Assembly: GCA_903825315.1 (NCBI GenBank)
Contig: CAIKAD010000002.1
Location: 124,001-188,000, forward strand
Source: an uncultured Candidatus Peregrinibacteria bacterium
Lineage (GTDB): Bacteria; Patescibacteriota; Gracilibacteria; Peribacterales; Peribacteraceae
Length of the DNA: 64,000 nt
Direction of reading: 5' to 3'
Positions 55,249-64,000 of the stretch are shown one piece after another (position 1 is the first letter of the stretch; each line of letters begins with the position of its first letter). Below the pieces are notes generated by a model. That model worked only from the letters and a program-made list of their open reading frames with translations, was not told the origin of the DNA and made no database searches. A program made the translations under genes and the position numbers.

Positions 55249-56212
55249 GCTTCTGGTCCCCTATGCCAAGAATCTTCTCTACTTCAGCCACACTCTCCAC
55301 GCGCACGAGTTTTGCCCGCATCTCCGCCGCCCCCGGGATGCCACGGACGTAACTTGCCAGATGACGGCGCATTTCCATCATGCCCCACTTCTCCCCTTTG
55401 ATCGCCGCCGCCAACCGGCAATGATCGAGGATAAAGGGAATGCGCTCTTCAAACGTCTCTGGAGCTTTACAGGGATGATCAGAACCATGTAAGGCGTCAC
55501 AAATCTGTCGGAGCAGCCAGGGATTGCCGAACGTCCCCCTCCCCACCATCACACCATCCAGATTCCCGATTTTCGCGCGTGCATCCTCCGCCGAAGCAAT
55601 ATCCCCGTTGCCGATGACAGGAACGTTCACGTGACGCTTGAGCTCATAGATCGGTTCCCAATCCGCCTTGCCCGTGAACTTCTGCGTATAAGTTCTTCCA
55701 TGGACTGCCAATGCGGCTGCCCCCGCCCCCACGAGTTTCCGACCGAACGCCACCAGATCATCGGATGCATCCCAGCCCAGCCGCGTTTTGACGCTCACGG
55801 GAATACGGACGACTTTGACGGTGGCTGCGACGAGTTCCGCGGCGAGGTCCGGATCTTTCATCAATGCCGATCCGTGGCTGCTGCTGACGACCTTGGCCGC
55901 GGGGCAGCCCATGTTCAAATCCACGCCATCCGCCCCCATATCCTCCACCACCTTCGCCGCCTCTACGAAGTGCTCCGGCTTGCGCCCGAAGACCTGCACG
56001 ATAAAGGGACGTTCAAGCTGCGGATCGAAGTGCATCATCTCGCGCGTCTTCTTTGACCCGTGCGCCAGCGCGTCCGTGCTCAGGAACTCCGAATAGACGA
56101 TTGCCTCCGGCGCCAGCCTCTTAATGAACTGGCGGTACGACGCGTCCGTCACACCCGCCATAGGGGCAAGACAGACCATCGGCCGCTGTTGTGTACTCCA
56201 GGAAAAAGTCAT
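55241..56212 (-). CDS. dusB: tRNA-dihydrouridine synthase
   Basis: VCLAPMAGVTDASYRQFIKRLAPEAIVYSEFLS, DLNMGCPAAKVVSSSHGSALMKDPDL, VIGNGDIASAEDA. Confidence 0.92.
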   Translation of the reverse strand: MTFSWSTQQRPMVCLAPMAGVTDASYRQFIKRLAPEAIVYSEFLSTDALAHGSKKTREMMHFDPQLERPFIVQVFGRKPEHFVEAAKVVEDMGADGVDLNMGCPAAKVVSSSHGSALMKDPDLAAELVAATVKVVRIPVSVKTRLGWDASDDLVAFGRKLVGAGAAALAVHGRTYTQKFTGKADWEPIYELKRHVNVPVIGNGDIASAEDARAKIGNLDGVMVGRGTFGNPWLLRQICDALHGSDHPCKAPETFEERIPFILDHCRLAAAIKGEKWGMMEMRRHLASYVRGIPGAAEMRAKLVRVESVAEVEKILGIGDQKHQ

Positions 56213-56220
56213 ATGAAGGC

Positions 56221-56305
56221 TTCATGACCAAGGAAACAATGACCTATACGAATGACAGCAAAGGACGTTTTTGGTCATTGGGATTTTGAATAATTGGTCA
56301 TTCGC
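56221..56305. repeat. TGACCAA-family intergenic hairpin
   Basis: TTCATGACCAAGG...CGTTTTTGGTCATTGGGATTTTGAATAATTGGTCATTCG. Confidence 0.65.
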
Positions 56306-56376
56306 CCTCATTATACACAACACTTTCCCCTACCCTGCTACTGCAAAGATCCTCGTTCTGCCGCAAGATATCCTCC

Positions 56377-56730
56377 ATGATGCGGTTCTTCCGGACGGTC
56401 CTCATCGCCGCAGTTCTGGCACTGCCCGTGGCGGTGTTTGCGGCTCCCACAACTATCCTGGACAACAGCGTCTGTGATTTTGCGCAGGGGTACATCACGT
56501 TCGATTGCATCCCCAGGTTCATCGCACATCTCGTTAATTTCATCTTCGCGGGAGTGGGAACGTTTACCCTGCTTCAAATTATCTTCGGCGGCTACCAGAT
56601 CGCCATTGGCGGAGCCGTGGGCACACGTGAGGCAGGCATAAACCGCATCCGCATGGCGGTCATCGGCCTGGTCGTTACCCTTCTCATCTACGCCATCATC
56701 AATTTCATCATCATCGGCGTTACGTCCTGA
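56377..56730 (+). CDS. VirB2/TrbC-like pilin membrane protein
   Basis: Signal peptide, IIFGGYQIAIGGAVGTREAGINRIRMAVIGLVVTLLIYAIINFIIIGV. Confidence 0.7.
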   Translation: MMRFFRTVLIAAVLALPVAVFAAPTTILDNSVCDFAQGYITFDCIPRFIAHLVNFIFAGVGTFTLLQIIFGGYQIAIGGAVGTREAGINRIRMAVIGLVVTLLIYAIINFIIIGVTS

Positions 56731-56732
56731 CC

Positions 56733-57992
56733 ATGTCCCCTCCCCGCAAACCACAGGCTGCGTTCCAGTCGCTCCGCATCATCGGGGAAAAGGCCCATAA
56801 GCTTCTGCAGCGGGCAAAAGGCCTTGGAAAAGAAGGCGCCCCCACCGCTCCCCCTTCCAGTCACGGCGCCTCCCAAACCCTCCCCCGCGTGACGGTTTTT
56901 GTTACGGTGAGCAGCGTCCTTCGCAGTGCGGTGGCCATATTGGGAATCTGCTTCTGCGTCTTCCTCCTCTATGTCCTGCAGGACAAAATCGTCCTGTTCC
57001 TGCTGGCTGTATTCGTCGCGGTCATCCTGGATCCGGGCATCAAACTCCTCGGCCGTGCCCGCATCCCCCGCGGAGTGGCTGTCGTCCTGCAGTACGCCAT
57101 AGCACTCTTTCTCTTCGTTTTCCTCACGGTCTCCCTTATCCCGGTGCTGGCAGAGCAGATTCAGCAACTCGGCAAGTTCCTCAACGACTGGATGAACAGC
57201 TTTCTCCATGCCCCGTCGATTGACCTCCCCCTCCTCTCTCCCGAGGTCAATCGTCGCCTCACAGACCTCCTCAAGAGCTCGCTTGCCACCCTGGGTATTG
57301 ACCGATTCTCGGACGCCTTGCAACAGATGGGCCGCAATCTCGCCGTACCGGCAGAGGGTTCTCTTCTCTTTGCTGCCCGTCTAGCTGGTTCTGTCCTCGA
57401 CTTCTTCGTCAATCTTATCCTGGTACTTGTCTTTGCCTTCTTCATGCAGATTGAAAAGGAGAAGATTATTGCTTGGATACGCAGCTTCCTTCCCTGGAAC
57501 GTCCGCCTCTACGTGGATGACAAATCCGAGATGATCCACTGGAAGCTGGCACAATGGACGCGCGGGCAGCTTCTCCTGTGCTTCTCAGTGGCGTTCCTGG
57601 TCTTTCTGGCCCTTGTGATCCTGCGCATGCGGTACGCCCTTACGCTGGGTATTCTCGCGGGCTTCACGGAGCTTATTCCGGTTGTAGGCATCTTCATCGC
57701 CGCCATTCCCGCGGTTCTCATCGGTCTCACGCAGCAAGGCTGGCTCTGGGCTGTGATGCTGGTAGCGATCTACTACGTCATCCAGTGGTGCGAAAGCAAC
57801 GTGCTCGTGCCGCTTGTCATGAAGCGGAACATCGGCCTTTCCCCCATTGTCGTCCTCTTTGCCATGCTCGTTGGCGTCAGCTTCCCCTCCCTCATTCACC
57901 CCGTCCTCGGCATCATGCTTAGTATCCCGCTTACCACAATCCTGGCAATCTTCATGGAGGATTGGAAGGAAACGAGAATGCGGAAAAGATAA
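56733..57992 (+). CDS. AI-2E family transporter
   Basis: Multi-TM; GFTELIPVVGIFIAAIPAVLIGL, VIQWCESNVLVPLVMKRNIGLSPIVVLFAMLVG. Confidence 0.9.
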   Translation: MSPPRKPQAAFQSLRIIGEKAHKLLQRAKGLGKEGAPTAPPSSHGASQTLPRVTVFVTVSSVLRSAVAILGICFCVFLLYVLQDKIVLFLLAVFVAVILDPGIKLLGRARIPRGVAVVLQYAIALFLFVFLTVSLIPVLAEQIQQLGKFLNDWMNSFLHAPSIDLPLLSPEVNRRLTDLLKSSLATLGIDRFSDALQQMGRNLAVPAEGSLLFAARLAGSVLDFFVNLILVLVFAFFMQIEKEKIIAWIRSFLPWNVRLYVDDKSEMIHWKLAQWTRGQLLLCFSVAFLVFLALVILRMRYALTLGILAGFTELIPVVGIFIAAIPAVLIGLTQQGWLWAVMLVAIYYVIQWCESNVLVPLVMKRNIGLSPIVVLFAMLVGVSFPSLIHPVLGIMLSIPLTTILAIFMEDWKETRMRKR

Positions 57993-58230
57993 TACCCAAA
58001 ACGTGAGTAAGGGGTTCGTTTGGGTCATTGGGATTGTGTGATTTGATCATTTGGTCTTGTATACATTCTTGTACTTCCACAAAAGTCCGTCCCTATTCAC
58101 ATCATCTGCAAGCCCTTTTTCTTGTATACATTTCCTGAACATCATACAATTCTCAGAACAGGTTTTATCCTTTCCTGTCATTCAGCTTTTCCCTCGAACT
58201 CTGTTAGAATGATCAGAAATATTTCGACGA

Positions 58231-58257
58231 TTAGCACTCGTTCATGTAGACTGCTAA
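58231..58257. promoter_or_regulatory. CIRCE-like HrcA operator
   Basis: TTAGCACTC-N9-GACTGCTAA, one mismatch to consensus, 22 nt upstream of clpC ATG. Confidence 0.85.
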
Positions 58258-58278
58258 TCGTATCCTTCACTCTCCGTT

Positions 58279-60882
58279 ATGCATCCTTTCGATCGCTTCA
58301 CGCCAAACGCAAAGCTCGCCCTGCAAATCGCTGAGCAGGAAGCCAAAGCGCTCAAGAGTCCGTATATCGGAACGGAGCACCTTCTTCTCGGTCTCCTGAG
58401 CATCCCAAAATCCTTGGGCTTCTCGATCTTCACGGGTGCCGGAGTAACGCAGGAGAATGTGCGCATCCTCCTCAAAGCGCTCAAGCAGACGAATATCGAG
58501 GGACAGCACGTCAAACACGGCCTCTCCACCTTCCTCCACACCGTCATTGAGCAAAGCGTGGTAACCGCGCACAAGTTCCGCCATGCCAACGTAGGCACGG
58601 AGCACCTGCTCCATGCGCTGGTCTCCACGGGCAAGAACGCCGCCACGCTCATCCTGGAAAACATGCAGGTGGACCCGGAGGACCTCCGCCTGCGCGTGGA
58701 GGAAATGTTCGGACAGATCAATCAGTTCAAGCAACAGAACCGCAACCTCGAGCAGTCACTCGAAGCCTTCTTCCACGGACTCCAGGGCGCCATAGCCGGC
58801 ATGCAACCGACGATGTCCGAACCGGAAGCATTGCGACGTCGCAAAGGCGACCCCAAGAGCAAAACGCCGGTCCTGGACTACTTTACGGACGACCTCATCG
58901 CCCGCGTGCGGGAAGGAAAAACCGACCCCATCATCGGACGCGATGAAGAGATTGAGCGCATGATCCGCATTCTCAACCGGAAGACGAAGAACAACCCCGT
59001 CCTCATCGGAGAACCGGGCGTGGGGAAAACAGCGATCGTAGAGGGGCTGGCTCAGCGGATTGCGTCCGGTAATGTTCCGGATCTGCTGCGCGACAAGCGT
59101 CTGTTGATCCTCAATATGGGATCGCTCGTCGCCGGCACCAAGTACCGCGGCGAGTTTGAGCAGCGCTTCGACGATATCATCAAGGAAGCCACCAAGAACG
59201 AGAACGAAATCATTCTCTTCATCGACGAAATCCACACTGTTGTGGGCGCAGGATCCGCCGAAGGGTCGCTGGACGCTGCCAACATCCTCAAGCCCGCGCT
59301 CAGCCGCGGCTCGCTGCGGGTTATCGGCGCCACCACGATTGATGAATACCGCACGGTGGAGAAGGACCGCGCGCTGGAACGCCGCTTTCAGAGCATCCTC
59401 GTGCAGGAACCGCGCGTGCCGGACGCCGTGCAGATCCTTACCGGACTCAAGAAGAGTTTTGAGGAATTTCACCACCTGGCCATCACCGACGAAGCCATCG
59501 AAGCCGCCGTACACCTGAGCAAGCGCTACATCACCGAACGCTACCTCCCGGATAAGGCGATTGACGTTCTGGACGAGGCAGCTGCGGGCAAGAGCCTGCA
59601 GGCCACTCTCGCCAACCCCGAGATGCGCAAGGTACAGGAAAAGCTGGATACGCTCCTCAAGAAACAGCAGGAAGCCGTCCGCGAACAGAAGTACCACCAG
59701 GCTCTCAAGCTCAAGCAAGAGCAGCAGGACCTGCGGGAGACGCTGGAAAAGATGCAAAGCGCCGCCGACGGTGACCGCCGCTCCCCCATGACGATCACGG
59801 ATGACGACATTGCATCGGTGGTGGGGCGCATGACGGGCATTCCCGTTACCAAACTTCTCAAGTCCGAGGCTAAACGGCTCACGAACCTCGAACTAGTCCT
59901 CAAAAAGCATATCGTGGGACAGGACGATGCTATCCGCAAAGTTGCGCGCGCCATACGCCGCAGCCGTGTCGGCATCAGCGACGTGCGCCGGCCCATCGGC
60001 TCCTTCCTCTTCATGGGACCCACCGGCGTGGGAAAGACGGAACTCGTGCGGGCCATTGCTGCGGAGGTCTTTAACCGCGAGGATGCCCTCATCAAGATCG
60101 ACATGTCCGAGTTCATGGAACGCCACAACGTTTCCCGCTTAATCGGAGCCACAGCAGGCTACGTGGGCTACGAAGAGGGCGGTCAGCTGACGGAAGCGGT
60201 GCGCCGCAAGCCGTATAGCGTGGTGCTGTTTGACGAAATAGAAAAGGCGCATCCGGAGTTCTTCAATGTCCTCCTTCAGATCCTGGAGGATGGAGTCCTT
60301 ACGGACGGACAGGGCAAGCAGGTGGACTTTACTAACACCATCATCGTAATGACGTCCAACATCGGTGCGGACAAACTGACCAAGCAGGCAGCCAAAATCG
60401 GCTTCCATCTGGCCGACGAGGCACGCGGGGAGGAGGCGGAGTACGAAGAGAAGTGCAAGGAAGTGATTCAGGAACTCAAGGACAACCTGCGGCCGGAATT
60501 CCTCAACCGCGTGGACCACATCATCGTCTTCAATGCCTTGAACCAGCAGCACATCCGCAAAATCGTCCGCATCCACCTGCAGAAGCTCAGTGACCGCCTC
60601 AAGGAGCAGGGGTACAAGCTCGATGTGGACACCAAGGCCTTGAACCTTCTCGCAGAGGAAGGATTCGATCCGGAGTACGGAGCAAGACCTGTCCGCCGAA
60701 CGGTGCAGGAACGCATCGAGAGCGAAATCGCCGAACACATCCTCAAGGGCATTTTCCGCAAGGGCGACACCATTCGCGTGATCTGTAAGGACAAGAACAA
60801 ACTCGATTTCCTGCCCGGAAACGGCAGCAAGGAACCGGATCCCGTCAAACAGCCGGAGGATGAGGAGGTGACGGCAGGTTAA
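58279..60882 (+). CDS. clpC: ATP-dependent Clp protease ATP-binding subunit ClpC-type
   Basis: Clp_N repeats; D1 [19 protein letters not shown]2 [18 protein letters not shown]-loop candidate [12 protein letters not shown]. Confidence 0.93.
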   Translation: MHPFDRFTPNAKLALQIAEQEAKALKSPYIGTEHLLLGLLSIPKSLGFSIFTGAGVTQENVRILLKALKQTNIEGQHVKHGLSTFLHTVIEQSVVTAHKFRHANVGTEHLLHALVSTGKNAATLILENMQVDPEDLRLRVEEMFGQINQFKQQNRNLEQSLEAFFHGLQGAIAGMQPTMSEPEALRRRKGDPKSKTPVLDYFTDDLIARVREGKTDPIIGRDEEIERMIRILNRKTKNNPVLIGEPGVGKTAIVEGLAQRIASGNVPDLLRDKRLLILNMGSLVAGTKYRGEFEQRFDDIIKEATKNENEIILFIDEIHTVVGAGSAEGSLDAANILKPALSRGSLRVIGATTIDEYRTVEKDRALERRFQSILVQEPRVPDAVQILTGLKKSFEEFHHLAITDEAIEAAVHLSKRYITERYLPDKAIDVLDEAAAGKSLQATLANPEMRKVQEKLDTLLKKQQEAVREQKYHQALKLKQEQQDLRETLEKMQSAADGDRRSPMTITDDDIASVVGRMTGIPVTKLLKSEAKRLTNLELVLKKHIVGQDDAIRKVARAIRRSRVGISDVRRPIGSFLFMGPTGVGKTELVRAIAAEVFNREDALIKIDMSEFMERHNVSRLIGATAGYVGYEEGGQLTEAVRRKPYSVVLFDEIEKAHPEFFNVLLQILEDGVLTDGQGKQVDFTNTIIVMTSNIGADKLTKQAAKIGFHLADEARGEEAEYEEKCKEVIQELKDNLRPEFLNRVDHIIVFNALNQQHIRKIVRIHLQKLSDRLKEQGYKLDVDTKALNLLAEEGFDPEYGARPVRRTVQERIESEIAEHILKGIFRKGDTIRVICKDKNKLDFLPGNGSKEPDPVKQPEDEEVTAG

Positions 60883-61067
60883 GTGGTAGGTAGTAGTCCT
60901 TTCATTGCTGTTTGAATTGAGCAACTGCATACCTATTCCCTTTTGGAGAGACTAGAACCTAAAATCTATCACCTACAACCTTTTCCTGATCCGTCAACAA
61001 TTGTCCTAGACGCTCTTTTCTGATAAAATACATAGATTTCCCTGAACCTGCAGTCATACCAAAAATT

Positions 61068-61838
61068 ATGTCGATCGACCCCGTCAAAATCCCGCAGAAC
61101 GTGTACGTGGAGGACCGCATCGTCGGCCCCCTCACGCTCCGCCAGCTCCTCATGATCGCCGTGGGCGGTGGGTTTAGCTATATGCTCTACGGAACGATCG
61201 CCAAGGCAAACGGTGGACATCTTGGCATTGTCCCCACGGTACTGCTGTGGATTCCCTGTGCTATTTCGGTGCTCTTTGCCCTCGTAAAAATCAACGACCT
61301 TTCTCTCTTCCGCATCGTCTTCCTTGCAGTGGAGAAAATCAACAAGCCGCCCGTCCGCACGTGGGGGCCGCGGCAGGGCCTGAGCATCCACATCCGCACA
61401 GGTGGGGCGCAGGAGGTGGAAAAGATGGAGAAAGCCAGGCAGGAAGAGCAAAAACGCATGGAAGAAGCCGCAAAGACCGGCCACAGGATCCGTGAACTGA
61501 GCTCCGTGCTGGACCGCCCCATCGATCCCCTTCCGGACAACGTAACGAACACAATGACTGAGCCCCAAGCCGCTGCTCCTGCACCGTCTGCAACGCAGGA
61601 TACGGATGCTCCCGCCCCGCGCTTCCCCGTAGATAAGAACCGCGTGCAAGCCACTCCCCTTGCCGGTGACACGCTTAACGATCTCCTGGCTCCCACGGAA
61701 ACCCAAGCCGCCACGCCGGACCCCGCGAAACCGGACGCTCCCGCTGCCCCGTCATTCCTTACGGATAATCCACCCACTACGCCTCCCGACCTTTCCGCGT
61801 ACCGCGGCGTCTTCCGCGACATCTCCCCCCAACCTTGA
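61068..61838 (+). CDS. PrgI-family protein
   Basis: IPQNVYVEDRIVGPLTLRQLLMIAVGGGFSYMLYG, followed by VirB4 N-terminal gene. Confidence 0.8.
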   Translation: MSIDPVKIPQNVYVEDRIVGPLTLRQLLMIAVGGGFSYMLYGTIAKANGGHLGIVPTVLLWIPCAISVLFALVKINDLSLFRIVFLAVEKINKPPVRTWGPRQGLSIHIRTGGAQEVEKMEKARQEEQKRMEEAAKTGHRIRELSSVLDRPIDPLPDNVTNTMTEPQAAAPAPSATQDTDAPAPRFPVDKNRVQATPLAGDTLNDLLAPTETQAATPDPAKPDAPAAPSFLTDNPPTTPPDLSAYRGVFRDISPQP

Positions 61839-62563
61839 TGGCCACGCCGGATCACTCCAAGGCAAAGAGCACGGTGCGCCAGCGCAAGCAGAGCTCGCTG
61901 GGGACGACGCAGCGCTTCTTGCCCATCGCCGAAATCCACCACGACACGGTTGTGCTCAAGAACGGCGGTCTGCGCGCCATCCTCCAGGTGGAAACACTCA
62001 ACTTCAACCTCAAGAGCGAGACCGAGCAACAGGGCATCATCGCCGGGTACCAGTCCTTCATGAACACCCTCACCTTCCCGCTTCAGATCCTCGTCCGCTC
62101 CTCCCGCATGAACATCGACCCGTACCTCACGCGGCTGCGCCAGCTCGCGGGCACACAGAAAAACGACCTTCTGCGGAAACAGACCATCGCCTACGCCGAG
62201 TTCGTGGAGAAGCTTGTGGACATCGCGGACATCATGCAGAAACGCTTCTTCGTAATCGTCCCGGTGGACCTCAACGCGCACAAGAAGACACTCGTAGAAC
62301 AGTTCTTCGGTTGGCTTTCTCCCGATGATACCAGCGCCCACATTGCGCAGCGGCACCGCGATTTCGGCCCCGCCCACGTAACCCTTAAGGACCGCGTGAA
62401 CCTGGTGCAGGCCGGCCTGCAGAACATCGGACTCCTCTCACAGCGCCTGGGCACCCGGGAACTCATTGAACTCTTCTACGACATCTACAACCCCAAGACG
62501 AGCCAGGAACAGAAGCTGCCGCCGGAAGAGGGAAAGTTGAAGACGGATCAGACGGTACTGTGA
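61835..62563 (+). CDS. TraC/VirB4 N-terminal-domain-like protein without ATPase domain
   Basis: QRFLPIAEIHHDTVVLKNGGLRAILQVETLNFNLKSETEQQGIIAGYQSFMNTLTFPLQILVRSSRMNIDPYL; ATGA overlap with PrgI gene. Confidence 0.75.
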   Translation: MMATPDHSKAKSTVRQRKQSSLGTTQRFLPIAEIHHDTVVLKNGGLRAILQVETLNFNLKSETEQQGIIAGYQSFMNTLTFPLQILVRSSRMNIDPYLTRLRQLAGTQKNDLLRKQTIAYAEFVEKLVDIADIMQKRFFVIVPVDLNAHKKTLVEQFFGWLSPDDTSAHIAQRHRDFGPAHVTLKDRVNLVQAGLQNIGLLSQRLGTRELIELFYDIYNPKTSQEQKLPPEEGKLKTDQTVL

Positions 62564-62564
62564 G

Positions 62565-62690
62565 GAATCCGAAGAAACCGAAGAAACCCAGGAAACCGAG
62601 GGGGTCGTCATGTATTCATCTCAGGTTTTGACATACATCATTCCTCGGATTCTTCGGATTCATCGGTTTCCTCGGTTTCTTCCACTTAAC
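62565..62690. repeat. GAAGAAACCGA/TCGGTTTCTTC-family long imperfect hairpin
   Basis: GGAATCCGAAGAAACCGAAGAAACC...CCTCGGATTCTTCGGATTCATCGGTTTCCTCGGTTTCTTCC. Confidence 0.7.
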
Positions 62691-62694
62691 GCTT

Positions 62695-62722
62695 TTGACA
62701 AACATCCTCCTTTGTATACAAT
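62695..62722 (+). promoter_or_regulatory. Sigma70-like promoter upstream of rpsA
   Basis: TTGACA - 16 nt - TACAAT. Confidence 0.65.
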
Positions 62723-62797
62723 AACAACCTGAACGGACGCTGCTCGTGCGAGAGCGCCGTTCCCCTCTTATCCTTCCCCTCGCACCCTTATTCCCCT

Positions 62798-64000
62798 ATG
62801 GCAACGCGAACCGCAGCCAAGACCCCGACGATGATGGACGAACTCCTCAAGGATTCCCCGCCCGTACTGCGTGTGCAGCCCGGCGAATTGGTGGGAGGCA
62901 TTGTAGTTTTCCGTGGTAAGAACAAGCTCCTCCTGGATATCCAGGGCGTAGCAACGGGCATTGTGAGCGGACGCGAACTGCGCGACTCCTTTAACACATT
63001 CAAGGAACTCAAGGTGGGAGACGAGGTCTCCGCGCTCGTTCTGGAAGAGGAAAATGACGAGGGAATGGTGGTTCTCAGCTTGCGCATGGCAAGCCAGATG
63101 AAAGCCTGGGAGCGGTTCCACAAGCTCGTGGAGGGCGAAACGACCATGAAGTTCACGGCACAGGAAGCTAACAAGGGCGGCCTGCTCGCCAACATTGACG
63201 GCATCCGCACCTTCCTCCCGGTAAGCCAGCTAGCCCCGGCGCACTATCCGCGCGTCAACAATGCGGACGCTTCCGAAATCATCAACCGCCTGCAGAGGTA
63301 CGTGGGCATTACCTTCACCGTCAAGATCATCTCCATGGATGAGGAGGCTGGTAAAATCGTTGTGTCCGAGCGTGAGGCAATGGCCGAAGAGCGCGCCAAG
63401 GCCCTGGAACAGCTCAAGATCGGCGACGTGCGCGACGGAGCGGTGAGCGGCATTGTGAAGTTTGGGCTCTTCGTGGCATTTGACGGGTTAGAAGGCCTCG
63501 TGCACATCTCCGAAATCGCCTGGGGCCATGTAAAGAACCCCGCGGAATTCGCACAGGTTGGAGACAAGGTGACCGTAAAGGTGATCGGCGTAGACGGTGA
63601 AAAGCTCTCGCTCTCCATCAAGCAATTGACCAAGGACCCGTGGGAAGAGATTGCCGAGCGCTATCCGGTGGGCAAAAAGGTGTCCGGAACCGTCGTGCGC
63701 TTTGCCGATTATGGCGCCTTCCTCCGCCTGGAGAAGGACATCAACGGCCTCGTGCACCTTTCCGAACTGGCCCACCACAAGGTAACAGATCCGGTGGAAG
63801 TCCTCACGATCGGCCAGAAGATAGAAGCCCAAGTGATCAACATCGACGTGGACGAGCGCCGCATCGGCCTCTCCATCAAGGCACTCAAGCCCATCGATAA
63901 GGAGACGCTGGAGCGCATCAAGCGCGAGCGCGAAGAGGAGGAGCTCAAGGCGAAGGAAGCGGCTGCTGCCGGAGAAACGACATCGTCCGCTACTGACGAC
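62798..64000 (+). CDS. rpsA: 30S ribosomal protein S1, 3'-truncated by the window edge
   Basis: Translated by hand from ATG 62798: MATRTAAKTPTMMDELLKDSPPVLRVQPGELVGGIVVFRGKNKLLLDIQG...; repeated S1 domains; open to base 64000. Confidence 0.92.
   Translation, partial: MATRTAAKTPTMMDELLKDSPPVLRVQPGELVGGIVVFRGKNKLLLDIQGVATGIVSGRELRDSFNTFKELKVGDEVSALVLEEENDEGMVVLSLRMASQMKAWERFHKLVEGETTMKFTAQEANKGGLLANIDGIRTFLPVSQLAPAHYPRVNNADASEIINRLQRYVGITFTVKIISMDEEAGKIVVSEREAMAEERAKALEQLKIGDVRDGAVSGIVKFGLFVAFDGLEGLVHISEIAWGHVKNPAEFAQVGDKVTVKVIGVDGEKLSLSIKQLTKDPWEEIAERYPVGKKVSGTVVRFADYGAFLRLEKDINGLVHLSELAHHKVTDPVEVLTIGQKIEAQVINIDVDERRIGLSIKALKPIDKETLERIKREREEEELKAKEAAAAGETTSSATDD

Noticed and set aside
58756-59757. 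333-aa minus-strand ORF inside clpC
   Set aside because: Antisense shadow of a conserved AAA+ gene
61187-62377. 396-aa minus-strand ORF
   Set aside because: Spans two convincingly coding plus-strand T4SS-like genes in an antisense frame
1-64000. CRISPR array
   Set aside because: No regularly spaced direct repeats with unique spacers; the intergenic repeats are hairpins, not arrays

Overview
This 64 kb window is a gene-dense bacterial chromosome segment using the standard stop set (TGA is a stop; several ATGA start/stop overlaps). Gene content resembles a Patescibacteria/CPR (Peregrinibacteria/Peribacteria-like) genome; that placement is an inference. Recognisable genes: prs, ruvC, recF, NUDIX, trxB, gdhA, a murL-murD2-type pair, grpE, murF-like ligase, DegT aminotransferase, FemAB, argS, VirB4-like ATPase, DHH phosphoesterase, rbfA, fmt, PUR-domain protein, metG, galU, patatin, tatD, a membrane-anchored Clp-like ATPase, GT4, ruvB, rplK, rplA, dusB, AI-2E transporter, clpC with an upstream CIRCE, PrgI plus VirB4 N-terminal protein, and a 3'-truncated rpsA. 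Several VirB2/TrbC-like pilin genes are scattered through it. Seven intact tRNA genes (Ile, Leu, Met, Gly x2, Arg, Lys) and one interrupted tRNA-Leu are visible. The most unusual signal is at the tRNA loci. Partial tRNA copies sit beside intact tRNAs and carry GC-rich palindromes or GIY-YIG ORFs (Ile, Lys). One tRNA-Leu(CAA) is interrupted by an insert carrying a second complete tRNA-Leu(CAA). The Ile and Leu palindromes share the same arm design with matched AT->TA changes. A second candidate is a tandem pair of uncharacterised protein genes with a conserved ~140-nt leader that can fold into two mutually exclusive hairpins. Several families of long imperfect hairpin repeats occupy intergenic regions. 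All calls come from reading the sequence; no database search was run.
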